From: Tritrichomonas musculus
Lineage: Eukaryota; Parabasalia; Tritrichomonadida; Tritrichomonadidae
NCBI GenBank assembly: GCA_039105265.1
Contig: JAPFFF010000006.1
Span: 5,518,001 to 5,582,000 of the forward strand
DNA: 64,000 nt
Direction of reading: 5' to 3'
Shown: positions 10,498-21,373 of the stretch, in pieces
Position numbering within the stretch: the first letter of the stretch is position 1
How the letters are laid out: every line of letters begins with the position of its first letter
Notes under the pieces: generated by a model
The model's input: the letters and a program-made list of their open reading frames with translations, nothing else
Told to the model about the DNA's origin: nothing
Database searches by the model: none
Position numbers and translations under genes: made by a program

Positions 10498-10959
10498 AAA
10501 TAAATAATTAAAAAAATACTTTTTTTGGAGAGTTTGATCTTTTTTAAGAAAATAAGTTAATGACATATTATAAATAGCTATTTTATAATAAAATGCTTTT
10601 TGCAATACTATTTTAAATGATAGCGAACAATAAATGATACAAAAAGTTTAAAATCATATTTTATATGTAAATATATTTGGAAACTAATAAAAAAAATGAT
10701 AGATGTAATTTTAAACTATAATTCCAAACATTTTTCAGATTAGCACTTTTTTATCAATTATATCAATTATATTATCAACAGTCTAGGCTTGTTAAGTCTC
10801 ATGAACCAATATCAACTCTCAGCCACTTTTTTTGATATCAACATCAATGTTATAAATAATTTCTTAGTGCCGATATTGTGAAATTATTTTTTTTTTTTTT
10901 TTTTTTTTCAAAAAGTGGATAAAGCTATTAAAAAAGTGAAAAATAAAAATATAAAAAAT
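10498..10959. other. AT-rich intergenic DNA with a poly-T tract
   Basis: Holds a ~20-nt T run near 10888-10908. On the minus strand this is downstream of nothing coding, but it sits just beyond the tRNA-Asn 3' end. No other feature seen. Confidence 0.5.
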
Positions 10960-11032
10960 CTACTCCCGTGTGATTCGAACACACGATTCTCAGGTTAACA
11001 GCCTGTTGCCTCTACCACTGGGCTAGGGAGTA
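10960..11032 (-). tRNA. tRNA-Asn (GTT)
   Basis: 73 nt including discriminator G, with no encoded CCA and no intron. The acceptor TACTCCC/GGGAGTA pairs fully. The T arm is GTGTG-TTCGAAT-CACAC. The anticodon loop CTGTTAA carries GTT and reads AAC/AAU. The D stem has three pairs and the first anticodon-stem pair is an A-A mismatch. A/T-rich DNA with T runs follows the 3' end, as expected for RNA polymerase III termination. Confidence 0.95.
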
Positions 11033-11541
11033 TCTTGTTATTAATTATTTTATAAAAAATTAGTATTAAAAACGATTTTTAAAAGTAAAGTTAGTTTTTC
11101 TAAATTTTGAATAGTTTACCTTTAAATGATTAATATGAACCATTTAAACATTTTTTAAAAAAATATCATTTTAATAAACATTTTTAAAGGTTTTCTTGAT
11201 TATTTTAAGAATATTTGGGCAAAGAAAATATTTTCTTTTTGAAGATACTGTAAATTTCTCAATATTCAAATATCGGAAATAAATATTTCAATAAATTAAT
11301 AATTAACTTCACTCATACGTTATAAAAATGAATTTTTTCTCTATGGATATGTAAATATAGATGAGCCAACCTTTTCAATTTTATGTTAAAAATCAATTAA
11401 TAACGAAAATTTATTTAGCAAAAATACTCATATATCTTTGATTAGAGAAAAATATATTTTTTCTTGCTATACATATATATATATATATATTTATGTTTTA
11501 AAAAGGTTAATTTAAATGTTTATTAAAATGCATTTAATAAC
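11033..11541. other. AT-rich intergenic DNA
   Basis: About 500 bp between the tRNA gene and the end of the ankyrin cassette array. It contains a short (AT)n run near 11470-11490 and nothing else recognised. Confidence 0.55.
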
Positions 11542-13680
11542 TCATTGAGTAAGCAATTCTGTGATTTTATCATTTTCAGAATAATCAATTGGTTTTTTCT
11601 CGGAATAATCAGTAATATTAACATCTATCTCTTTCTTTTCCATTAAAAGTTTAACTATTTCAATATTATTTTTTTGAACTGCAAGATGCAATGCTGTTTG
11701 ATAAAACTGAATAATAATTCTATTCAAATTTATAACTTTGAATTACATTTAAAGATAAGATTTTCAATGTCGCTATAAATAATATATTTTAAAATACTGA
11801 GAATATTGATATCTAGTTTATCATTGGTTAATAGAAGTTTGATAATTTCAATGTTTTCTTTTTTAACTGCCAAATATAATGCTGTTGAATACAAATGTAA
11901 TATATTAGAATTGTATTTGAAATATGTAATTTTGAATGTAATTTGAAAAAAATAATTTTGAATCAAATTAAAAAGTGACATTTGAAATTACATTGAAATA
12001 AATAATTTTGAATATGATTGAAAGAGATAATTTTAAATTTTATAAAAAAATATGATTTTAAATGTAATTAAAAGAGATGATTTCGAATATCATTGGCAAA
12101 TTATAATTTTGAATGTAATTGAAAAATATGATTTAGAAATGTAATCAAAAAATAATGATTTTGAATAGTATAAAAATACATATTTAAAACAAACCCATGA
12201 TTGATATCAAGTTTATCACATGATAATAAAAGTTTAACAATTTCGATATTCTCATTTTCAACCGCCATATATAATGCTGTTTTATAACATTGTATCTTAA
12301 ATTTCATTTAAAGATTTGATTTTGAATTTTATTGAAAGATATGATTTTGAATTCCATTGAAAAATATAATTTTGAATTGAATGTAGAGATATGATTTTGA
12401 ATGTCATTCAACAAAATGATTTTGAATTCTATGAAAAAAATAAAATTAAAATATATCCAAGATTAATATCTATTTTATCATTCAATAATAAAAGTTTAAC
12501 AATTTCGATGTTATCTTTTTTAATTGCTGAGTGCAATGGTGCTTTAGAAAAATTTATTATCGTTAATTTTATATTGAATGAAATTGAAAAAAATGGTTTT
12601 GAATTCCATTGAAATATATTATTTAAAATGGAATCTCAAAACATAATTTTGAATTCTATTGAAAAATATGATCAAAATATCATAAAAAATTATAATTGAA
12701 AATATATCCAACATTAACATCAATATTATCATTCGATAATAAAAGCTTAACAATTTCTATATTTTCGTTTTCAACTGCTAAATATAATGCTGTTTCATTA
12801 AAAAAATAATTTTGAATACTATTGGAAGATAAGAATATGAATGGAATTGAAAAAAATAACTTTGAATGCTATTGGAAGATATCATTTTGAATGACATTTA
12901 AAGATATATCTTAAGAATACAATTAAAAATAATTATTTTGAATGGAATTAAATAGTTATGATTTTGAATTCTATTAAAAGCTATTATTTAAAATATAATT
13001 AAAAGATATAAATTTCAATGTAATTAAAGGGATACAAATGATAATGTTATTTTTAAAATTGATTTTAAATTGCATTAAAAACAAAATATATTTAAAATAA
13101 ATCCAAAATTGACATCAATTTTATCATTCAATAATAAAAGCTTAACAATGTCGAGGTTGTCTTTTCTAACTGCTAAATGTAATGGCGATTCATAAAATAG
13201 TAATTATCTTTAATTTTATTGTAAAATATGATTATGAACGGAATTGAAAGAAATAACTTTGAATGTCATTAGAAAATATCATTTCGAATGATATTAAAAG
13301 ATATGATTTTGAATTCCATTAAAAAAATACTATTTTGAATGGTATTAAATAGGTATTATTTTAAATATCATTAAAAATTTATTGCTTTAAATTGAATTAA
13401 AAGTTATTATTTTGAATTGAATTAAAAGTTATAGTTTGGAATGTTATTTAAAGTCATTATTTATAACATTATGGAAAGATAAGATTCAGAATTCTATTGA
13501 AAGATATGATTTTGAATTAAATTAAAATTTTATGATTAAAAATTATATAAAAAAAAAATATTTTTAAAATACTTCCAAAATTGATATCAAGTTTATCATT
13601 CATTAGTAAAAGATTGATAATTTCTATGTTTTCATTTTCAATTGCCAAATACAATGCTGCTTCATAATATTATAATATTT
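11542..13680 (-). other. Array of seven single-ankyrin cassettes separated by 25-bp-repeat spacers
   Basis: Downstream of the DUF3447 frame lie seven separate ~95-100-bp modules, each encoding one ankyrin repeat of the form Y-x-T/A-A-L-Y/H-L-A-V...IEIVKLLL...DIN. They lie at about 13672-13575, 13192-13095, 12805-12712, 12560-12462, 12290-12195, 11905-11797 and 11727-11542. The last one continues to a stop (…ITDYSEKKPIDYSENDK…). Spacers of 200-400 bp consist of degenerate copies of ATATCTTTCAATGGAATTCA plus AAATC and carry stops in the ankyrin frame. Cassette ends are conserved at the protein level (TTGGATATATTTT after DIN; TAT before TAL) but have no GT...AG. These may be exons with unusual boundaries, or silent modules. 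Confidence 0.7.
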
Positions 13681-13696
13681 TAAATTAAATTCAATA

Positions 13697-15043
13697 TTAT
13701 GATTTTGAATGATATTGGAAAAAATGAATTTGAATTCTATTTAAAAAAAAAACATGATTTAAAATGCCATTGAAAGATATGATTTTGAATTCCATTGAAA
13801 TATATGATTTTGAATTCCATTGAAAGATATGATTTTGAATTCTATTAAAAGATATGATTTTGAATGAGATTAAAAATAAAAAATGATTTTGAATTGTCAT
13901 CAAGCTAATATTAACATTTCTGCTTAAAGAAACTTTAGCAAGTAAAAAGTAATCATAATGACAAAAGTGGCCAAATGATTTTTCATTTATTTGTTCATTT
14001 TCTAAAAATGAAAAATTATAATATTTCAAACTTTGAGCGATTGTTTCATTCACATCATAATAATTGTTTTTAACCAAATAATTGTTATAGAAATAATTAG
14101 CAATGTCATTATAATGACATTTAACTGATTCATCAAAACAACTTTGGGCCAAAGATATTATTTTTTTGATATCAATGTCTTCAAGGAGATGAATCAACCT
14201 TACATTTTTTCCGTGAATTGCATTAATCCAGAAAAAATCCCTTAATTTCACTTTATTATATAAATAATTGATGATTTTAATTGATCCAAAGAAAGCTGCG
14301 TACTCAATCATTTGGACATTTGGAGTTGGATTGCTTTGCATTTCAAGTAATAATTGATTCGTCTCATAGATTGATTGATCAATTACTGCATCAGGCAAAA
14401 TATTTCTTCTAGTTATATAAGCACTAAATTCTTGGATCGAATCTTCACGAATCAATTTACAGAGATAACTATTATTTTCTCCTTTTTTCCTCAATTCATA
14501 AAAATTAGCAGGTAATTCTTTCTTTATCTCTTCAACAAACTCATTTGGCTTAAAATATATATCAAATTCAACTTCTTTTGGAAACCATTTTGGATTTATA
14601 AACGGTTTTATTTCGGGCGCAAAATATTGTGGATATTTCTTTTTTAAAAAATTGTTATTGGTCATTTTTTTGGCTAAATATTCGTCAATGATCAGAATTT
14701 TTTCTTCAATAAGATAAAGAAGGATTCGCTTGTTGCTCTTAAATATATTAAATATTTCTTTGTTTGAATACATTTTAATATCATCTTTGAAAAATTGGAG
14801 AATTTGCTCGATTTTATTGAAAAAGTTTGGTCCACGGTAATGATTATTGGAAACTTCTACAAGCATATGTAAAAATAGTCTGAGCTCGTGCTCACAATCT
14901 TGTATTTTTGTTTCTTTTAATAATCGAATTAGATTTTGGAATTTTTCATCAGTGCTTTCTTCGTTCTCTAAGAAACCTAAAAATTCCGCATGAAAACTTT
15001 TGAATTTTTTTAGAAAACTTTCAAAAATATCTCCTTCAGACAT
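13697..15043 (-). CDS. DUF3447 protein, N-terminal unit of an ankyrin gene
   Basis: About 380 residues match the trichomonad DUF3447 family: a helical N-terminal half (FLGFLENEE…HMLVEVSNNHYRGPNFFNKI…NKRILLYLIEEKILIIDEY) and an ankyrin-like core (MIEYAAFFGSIKIINYLY… WINAIHGKNVRLIHLLED…ESVKCHYNDIANYF…CHYDYFLLAKVSL). The true coding unit ends near the Asp-Val-Asn of RNVNISL, about 13910. The last ~60 codons read on into the 25-bp spacer repeat. The start is the ATG at 15043; a codon before it is not ATG. An initiator-like TCATA lies 13-17 nt upstream. Function unknown; ankyrin arrays bind proteins. Three other loci in this window share the same design. Confidence 0.8.
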   Translation of the reverse strand: MSEGDIFESFLKKFKSFHAEFLGFLENEESTDEKFQNLIRLLKETKIQDCEHELRLFLHMLVEVSNNHYRGPNFFNKIEQILQFFKDDIKMYSNKEIFNIFKSNKRILLYLIEEKILIIDEYLAKKMTNNNFLKKKYPQYFAPEIKPFINPKWFPKEVEFDIYFKPNEFVEEIKKELPANFYELRKKGENNSYLCKLIREDSIQEFSAYITRRNILPDAVIDQSIYETNQLLLEMQSNPTPNVQMIEYAAFFGSIKIINYLYNKVKLRDFFWINAIHGKNVRLIHLLEDIDIKKIISLAQSCFDESVKCHYNDIANYFYNNYLVKNNYYDVNETIAQSLKYYNFSFLENEQINEKSFGHFCHYDYFLLAKVSLSRNVNISLMTIQNHFLFLISFKIISFNRIQNHIFQWNSKSYISMEFKIISFNGILNHVFFLNRIQIHFFQYHSKS

Positions 15044-15055
15044 CAAAAATTATGC

Positions 15056-15060
15056 TATGA
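15056..15060 (-). promoter_or_regulatory. Putative initiator (TCATA)
   Basis: Matches the trichomonad initiator TCA-Y-W and lies 13 nt before the ATG at 15043, giving a short leader as is usual in this group. A five-base motif is weak evidence alone. Confidence 0.4.
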
Positions 15061-16669
15061 AAAAGTTGGCAAAATTTATGAAAAAGCATAAAAAGCTATG
15101 ATCTACGAAGTAAATTAAATTTCAATAAATATATTTATAATATAAGAAATAAAGAATACATAATATTAATTAAAAAATCACATATTTTTCTGGAAGTAAT
15201 TAAGATAATAATGTTTTTTTATGAGATTTAAATTAAATTACTAATTGGCCTATCTCATTTTCCTTCTCACTTTTTCAAAAGAATTATATAAAATAATCAT
15301 ATCTTAATAAAAAACCCTATAAAAATATTAATTTTAAATGAATTAAAATATAATAATTATTAATAATAACATTAATATCTAAAATTGAAGAATAATTTGT
15401 ATTATTGGTTAAAAAATTGCATATTAAGTTCATTCTTTTTTTTTTTTTCTCAATTAGGAAGTGTAAAAAAAGTAAGGAAATTTAGTGAAATATGAAATTG
15501 ATATATTTTTCATATCTTCATGAGTTGAAGAATATTGCATAAATAAATATCCAAGATTATGCTTATTTCATGTGTTAAAAAAGGCTTATATTGAAAAAGT
15601 GGAGAAAGAAAATACGATATTTTATTGAAAAATGAAAAAAACATAATAAAAGTTGTAAAAAAAAAATTATCATCCGCAATACAAACGCCTAATAATTGAA
15701 AAAAATGATAAAATTTATGAATGCATCAAATGTCTTTGTCTTTAATGATTATTTTCAAAATTAATCAATTAGTTTTCAGTTTTACAATATTAAAACTTAA
15801 TAAGAACCTTTTTACTTCTTTTCTTTGATTTTTAAATATAAACAAGTTCAATTTGTGTTTTTCAAATATTACAATCATCTAATGACTTGTTATTTATTTG
15901 TTCTAATTTTTTATGAAATTTTCAAATTACAAACATGATTGAAGTTGCATTGAATATTTGAAGGAAATGTTTGCATTAATCAGTTTCTGATATTATAGAT
16001 GAAATTGTAACAAATAAATAATTAAATGATTTTTTATTTTATTAGTTCATAAAACATTTATTTTTGATTTAGAAGTATAGATATTCCATATCATGAGATA
16101 TCTTAATGTCCAATTTTATAAAATTTAATGATTTGCTAATTTATTCTTAATGCGTTATGGAATATTCTTTTAGTTACAATTCATCTAAGATTTCTAACAG
16201 TTTTATTTTTCACCGAATAAATATGATTTACTTTTGATATTACTTTTTCCTTTGGGTTTTCATCATCCAAGGAAAATTAAAAATTATAAATATGAAATAA
16301 TAGTTTTACAATTCGTAAATTACAATTGTTTTGTCAGAAAAAAGAAAATCAAATGAAATAAGACAGTAAATATTATTTTTTATGCATTTATATTATAGAA
16401 TTATTTTATAATAGAAGTATTAATTATGATTTAAATTGAAATTATAATATGTAATTTTATTTCGTTGGGATATTTACATTTGAAGTATATTAAGTTTAAA
16501 TGGTGGATGTAATTTGAAAAAGTCAGAATCATCTATTGAAAAATTGAATATTCTTACTTTTATGAAAAAAGTTAATTCAACTTTTTCTGAAGAAAATTAA
16601 TTTAATTTATTCAATAATATAAAATTTCTTAAAAAAAAATCATCATATGATATGAAGAATAATTTTAGT
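15061..16669. other. Long AT-rich intergenic region
   Basis: About 1.6 kb between divergently oriented genes. From about 16389 onward it is shared with the second mannosidase locus (as the segment before 30150 in inverted form), so the promoter was duplicated with the gene. Nothing coding was seen in the rest. Confidence 0.6.
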
Positions 16670-16675
16670 TCACTT
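16670..16675 (+). promoter_or_regulatory. Putative initiator (TCACTT)
   Basis: Fits TCA-Y-W, 20 nt before the ATG at 16695. It is kept in the duplicate locus at the same distance, although neighbouring bases have changed. Confidence 0.6.
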
Positions 16676-16694
16676 CTTTATTTTCTTCAAAGAA

Positions 16695-19184
16695 ATGAAG
16701 CTTGACGGCCAATGGAAACTCTCTTGTGCAGCAAGAGATATCAAAGATCTACCAATGCCAATCCCTGGTGATGTCCACACTACTCTTCTTGAAAAGAAGA
16801 TTATCCCAGATCCTTTTTATGCAACAAATGAAGAACTCATTCAATGGGTTGGTGAACAAGAATGGCAAATCGAAAAAGATTTCGAAGTTCACAACCTCTC
16901 TAATTATGTATCGCATGTTCTTGCTCTCGAACTTGTTGACTGCTTCACAACAATTTATATCAATGATCAAGAAGTATTAAAGACGACATCCACATTTATC
17001 TTCTACAGAGTTGATATTCACAAATATTTGAAGGAAGGCAAGAACACGATCAGGGTTGTCTTCCACAATGCAAGAAGGGAAGCGACAGTACGTTTCTATC
17101 AACGAATTCCAAAATTCTTCTCATACAGTGAAAACAACAGGTATTGTTTCATGAACTACATCAGAAAACCAGCCTTCCAAGCAGGTTGGGACTGGGGACC
17201 GTCAGTTGTCAATGTTGGTATTTACAGACCAGTCAACATTATTCCGATTCCAAAGAACGGATATGATCTTGTCGAACTCTCAACAGAACAACTTTATGGC
17301 GACAATGACGAAATCACATTAAGTGTTGATGTTGATGTTCACAACTACGTCAAGAACGATGAACAAACTCAATTAAAGATCAAGTTTGATAATGAAGAGA
17401 AGGAAGTTACGATCCCAGCCAATGAACCAGGCGAACACCGTTACAATGTCAAATTCTCAACGAAAGGAAAGGAGAGGTGGAACGTTGTTGGATATGGAAA
17501 ACAACCATTATATCCATTAACAGCAACAGTCAGTGGACAAACAATCACAAAGAAGATCGGTGTGAGAAAATTAGTCGTTGATTGTCATGATGATGAATAC
17601 GGAACATCTCTTCAATTTGTCGTTAACGGAAAGATCATCAATGCATTAGGTGCGAACTACATCCCAACAGATTCACTTCCATCAAGAGCCACGAGAGAAC
17701 GTTGTTATGGATTAATGAAAGACATGATTGAGAGTAACATGAACATCGTTCGTGTTTGGGGAGGTGGTTACTTCGATGATGTTCTTGCAGACATTTGTGA
17801 TGAACTTGGTATTCTTATTTGGCAAGATTTCATGTTTGGATGCGCCGAATACCCAACAGATGATGAATATCTTGGTGAAGTTGCAGTCGAATTTAAGGAC
17901 AACATTTTAAGAATGAAACATCACGCTTCAATTGCAATTTGGTGTGGTGACAACGAAGACTTCTTGGCCATGACATGGATTCCATTCACGAAAGAATACC
18001 AAAAGGCATTAAGAGAAGATTACATCAAATTCAACCAATTCTGCAGAGATCTTGTTAAGAAGTATGATCCAACAAAGAAATGGTGGCCATCTAGTCCATG
18101 CGATGGTACAGGCGATTACTATGGAAAATGGCAAGATGAACACAAAGGTGATCTTCACTATTGGGCAGTTTGGCATGGAGGAAAACCATTCGAACAATTC
18201 TTCTTGATTCACCCACGTTTCTGTTCAGAATTCGGTTTCCAATCTTACTCATCATTACCTGTTGTTAAGACATTCTTACCTGAAGATCAATATAGCATTT
18301 TCAGCGAATCATTCAGCGCTCACCAAAAGAACCCAGCAGGAAATCAAATCATCAAGAACATGTTCGCTCACTACTTCCTCGAACCAAAGAATTTCGTTCA
18401 ACAACTTTACTTATCACAAGTTCAACAATCAGTTGCGATTAGACAAGGCTGTGAATACTTCAGATCAATCAAGCCATGCTGCCGTGGTATCATCTACTGG
18501 CAATTAAACGATTGCTGGCCAGTTGCATCATGGTCATCAATCGAATATGATGGACGTTGGAAACAACTTCAATATCAAGCGAAACGTTTCTTCGATCCAT
18601 TAATGCCAACATTCTTCGAAAACAAGGATTACAGTGGAATCATCGATGGAACTCAATCACACAACGATATCCAACCAGGACAAAAATTGAAACTCATCGT
18701 CGTCAATGATCGCCTTGAACCAGTCAAATACACAGTTAAAGTCATTTGGTATGATTTCGAAGGAAAAGCTCTTCAACATTGGGACAACATCGAACATACG
18801 AATGGACCAGACTCAGCAGACACAGTTTGGGAAATCGATCCAACAGTCTACAACGACAAGAGGAAGGATGGTTTCTTCTGCTGCCTCTTAACAACAGACA
18901 AAGGCGAAAAGCGAACTAACTTCTACATGCCAACAGTTTACAAGGATTGCAACTTACAAATCGCCAAGATCAATGCGGATGTCCAAAAGAGCGCGAATGG
19001 AACAACGATCACATTAAGTGCAGACAAACCAGCATTCTTCGTTCATCTTGAAGCAGACAAAGTTTTGAAATTCAGTGACTCAAGTCTTTTACTTGTTCCA
19101 GGTGAAAAAGTTGTTGTCACTTGCCCAGAACAAATCACCAAAGAAGAACTCACAATTTATCAACTTGCTGAAGTTGGCAAATAA
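16695..19184 (+). CDS. Beta-mannosidase, glycoside hydrolase family 2 (copy A)
   Basis: 829 residues, full length for GH2 beta-mannosidases. It removes terminal beta-1,4-linked mannose from N-glycan cores or plant mannans. Domain order is a sugar-binding jelly roll (1-190), an Ig-like beta sandwich (about 190-290), a TIM barrel (about 290-600) and C-terminal beta domains. The acid/base is E421 in IWCGDNE and the nucleophile E512 in CSEFGFQSY, both intact. [18 protein letters not shown] is the usual family signature in the first domain. No signal peptide is seen, so a cytosolic or food-vacuole role is possible. Base composition is more GC-rich than the flanks, as for other highly used genes. 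A near-identical copy lies at 27355-29844. Confidence 0.96.
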   Translation: MKLDGQWKLSCAARDIKDLPMPIPGDVHTTLLEKKIIPDPFYATNEELIQWVGEQEWQIEKDFEVHNLSNYVSHVLALELVDCFTTIYINDQEVLKTTSTFIFYRVDIHKYLKEGKNTIRVVFHNARREATVRFYQRIPKFFSYSENNRYCFMNYIRKPAFQAGWDWGPSVVNVGIYRPVNIIPIPKNGYDLVELSTEQLYGDNDEITLSVDVDVHNYVKNDEQTQLKIKFDNEEKEVTIPANEPGEHRYNVKFSTKGKERWNVVGYGKQPLYPLTATVSGQTITKKIGVRKLVVDCHDDEYGTSLQFVVNGKIINALGANYIPTDSLPSRATRERCYGLMKDMIESNMNIVRVWGGGYFDDVLADICDELGILIWQDFMFGCAEYPTDDEYLGEVAVEFKDNILRMKHHASIAIWCGDNEDFLAMTWIPFTKEYQKALREDYIKFNQFCRDLVKKYDPTKKWWPSSPCDGTGDYYGKWQDEHKGDLHYWAVWHGGKPFEQFFLIHPRFCSEFGFQSYSSLPVVKTFLPEDQYSIFSESFSAHQKNPAGNQIIKNMFAHYFLEPKNFVQQLYLSQVQQSVAIRQGCEYFRSIKPCCRGIIYWQLNDCWPVASWSSIEYDGRWKQLQYQAKRFFDPLMPTFFENKDYSGIIDGTQSHNDIQPGQKLKLIVVNDRLEPVKYTVKVIWYDFEGKALQHWDNIEHTNGPDSADTVWEIDPTVYNDKRKDGFFCCLLTTDKGEKRTNFYMPTVYKDCNLQIAKINADVQKSANGTTITLSADKPAFFVHLEADKVLKFSDSSLLLVPGEKVVVTCPEQITKEELTIYQLAEVGK

Positions 19185-19678
19185 ATTTAATTAATTTAAA
19201 ATACGTTTAGGATTATTTTAATTTCTTAAAAAGTAATTTGGCAAATTCTATTTTTTTTTTTTTTTTTTAAAATTAAAGTTCAATCCCATTTATTCTGGTT
19301 AATCAAATGAACTATTTCTTAACTATCATCAAGGAATTTCTTCCAAATATTTTTTTTCTCTTTTGATGATCACAATTTCATAATAAAAAAATGATTATCT
19401 GATCAATGTAAAAATATTAGAATGATCGAGTTTAATTTGTTTTATTAACAAAATTACTGATGCAATGCAAAATATTACTCTAGAATAATCTTCTATTTCA
19501 TATAAATTTAAAACTTTTTCATTATGCAAATTTAGTCTTAATCTAGCGTTTGAAAAAGATTATGAAATTCTAAACTAGAACATCATTCTTATTTTATTCA
19601 ATTTCAAATTCTTGAAAAAACAAATAAACAGTAAAAAATGACATATAGAACATTCTTCAATTTTTAATTCGAAAAAAT
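19185..19678. other. Intergenic DNA between convergent mannosidase and LRR genes
   Basis: AT-rich, with a T run near 19250-19268. The part before about 19376 is shared with one outer edge of the rearranged locus, and the part after about 19419 with its other outer edge. Only some 43 bp between them are unshared. Confidence 0.8.
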
Positions 19679-20985
19679 TTATTTTTGGTGCTTTAAAAAA
19701 TGTTTTACATAAACATGTGATTCTAAATCCTGAAATTGTTCATTTGTTGAAGAGTATTGTGATTCATTTTCAAATTCAACAATTATTAGATTATCACATG
19801 AATCAAAAACATTCGTTCCAATTGTATTGACACTTCCTGGAATGAAAATGCTTTCAATACTTGAGAATTTGAATGCTTCGTTACCAATTGCTTCCAAACT
19901 TGAATTTTGTTCAATTTCAATTCTTCTTAATTCTTCACAAAATGCAAATGCTGATTCACAGATTTGTGTGACTGTTTTTGGAATTATGATATTGTTAATT
20001 TTTGTGTATTTAAATGCGTTTTTGCCAATTATTCGAAGCTCTGAATTTCCTGGAATTTCAATGAACCTCAAAGAATCGCATGATGCAAAGGCATTCTTTC
20101 CAATTTCTTTTAATTGTGCTGGAAAAGTTATTCGTCGAATTGATGAACTTTCAAACGCATTTGATGCAATTCTCGTAATATTTGGTGGAATTTTGTATTC
20201 TTTGATGTCACGACATGCAAAAACAAGAACTTCGAAATCATCACTGTTTTCATCTTTTTTGCCAAAAATAAATTTGTCATCAATTGAGATGAAATTTGGA
20301 TTATTTCTAGAAACCGTGACACTTTTTAATTCAACTGTGTTACTGCACCATCCTTCTTCAAGTTTGATAACTTTGGATGGAATTGAAATACTTCTTATCA
20401 CTGAATTTTTGAATGCTCCTTTTTCAATAATTTCAAGTTCTGAATTTTTGTCAAATTCAACTTTGTGAAGACTTTTACAATCAGAAAATGCGTCTTTGCA
20501 TATTTTTGTAACTCGACAAGGGATGAAAATACTTTCAATTGAAGTTCTAAGGAATGCTTCTCTGCCAATAATTCTGAGTTCTGAATCTCGATGAATCATC
20601 ACTTGTTCGAGTTTTTCACAGTGGAAAAAGGCGCCTTGGCAAATCTCTTTCACATTTGGACATATTTCAATGCTTTCAATTTCGGAACCTGAAAATGCAG
20701 ATGATGCAATTTTCGTGATATTGTTTGGAATTATGACACTTTTTAACTCTCTGCTCACAAAAATAAGAACATCAAAATTGTCACTTTTTTCATCTGTTTT
20801 TCCCAAAATAAATTTGTCGTCTTTTGAAATGAAATTTTGATTATTTTCCAAAACTTTAACTTTTTTTAAATCAGTTGTCATGCTGCACCAACATTCTTGA
20901 AGTTCAACGACACTCGATGGAATTGTAAAGCTTTCAATTGGTGCACAAATGAACGCGTAACTTTCAATTGTCTGAAGTTTTGAAT
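19419..20985 (+). repeat. Segmental duplication, LRR block (copy A)
   Basis: Matches 30862-32440 in inverted orientation. It covers the 3' flank and roughly the last 70 percent of the LRR gene. Similarity starts inside the coding region at ACAAATTCAAAACTTCAG read on the minus strand. Confidence 0.9.
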
Positions 20986-21373
20986 TTGTTGGAATTGTGA
21001 TTTGTTTTAATTCCTTACAAAGTGCAAAGGCACCTTCACAAATTCGTGTTACAGTTGATGGGATTGAAATGTATTCAATTGAAGAGTTCATGAACGCGTA
21101 TTTTTCAATTGTTTGGAGTTCTGAATCTGGCGAAAATTTAACTGATATAATTCGCATTAAATCTTTGAAAGCTCCGTTGGATACGCTTGTTATAATGAAT
21201 TCTTTGTTTTCAAACTTGATTGATCTCGAAATAGAAATTAAACCATGCGCATCTCGAGTTCTCATGATTTTTGCGGTCTTTTCTTTTTGATTTAAGGCAT
21301 AGATGATCTGATCAGAAATAATTATTTTATCTTTTTCTTCTATTTTACTTTGAGACGACTGACTATGACCCAT
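19679..21373 (-). CDS. BspA-like leucine-rich repeat protein (LRR_5 type)
   Basis: 564 residues made almost wholly of LRR_5/BspA repeats of about 23 residues, with the recurring pattern (I/F)P..V..I...AF..C..L..I.I...S.L..I...AF. Around 20 repeats are recognisable. In trichomonads and bacteria such proteins are linked to surface adhesion, but here there is no signal peptide or transmembrane segment. Instead the protein begins MGHSQSS, which fits an N-myristoylation signal (G2, S6), so an inner-membrane-face location is possible; this is inference. Two internal pairs of repeats contain an insertion with a DDKFI…GK.DE.SD.F loop, evidence of an internal duplication of about 180 residues. The start ATG at 21373 is the first in frame. 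Confidence 0.9.
   Translation of the reverse strand: MGHSQSSQSKIEEKDKIIISDQIIYALNQKEKTAKIMRTRDAHGLISISRSIKFENKEFIITSVSNGAFKDLMRIISVKFSPDSELQTIEKYAFMNSSIEYISIPSTVTRICEGAFALCKELKQITIPTNSKLQTIESYAFICAPIESFTIPSSVVELQECWCSMTTDLKKVKVLENNQNFISKDDKFILGKTDEKSDNFDVLIFVSRELKSVIIPNNITKIASSAFSGSEIESIEICPNVKEICQGAFFHCEKLEQVMIHRDSELRIIGREAFLRTSIESIFIPCRVTKICKDAFSDCKSLHKVEFDKNSELEIIEKGAFKNSVIRSISIPSKVIKLEEGWCSNTVELKSVTVSRNNPNFISIDDKFIFGKKDENSDDFEVLVFACRDIKEYKIPPNITRIASNAFESSSIRRITFPAQLKEIGKNAFASCDSLRFIEIPGNSELRIIGKNAFKYTKINNIIIPKTVTQICESAFAFCEELRRIEIEQNSSLEAIGNEAFKFSSIESIFIPGSVNTIGTNVFDSCDNLIIVEFENESQYSSTNEQFQDLESHVYVKHFLKHQK

Larger units (their letters stand above)
16389..19376 (+). repeat. Segmental duplication, mannosidase block (copy A)
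   Basis: Matches 27163-30150 in inverted orientation, including the whole gene, about 300 bp upstream and 190 bp downstream. The two proteins differ at only about seven of 829 positions. Similarity stops sharply after GATGATCACAA at the right end. Confidence 0.9.
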
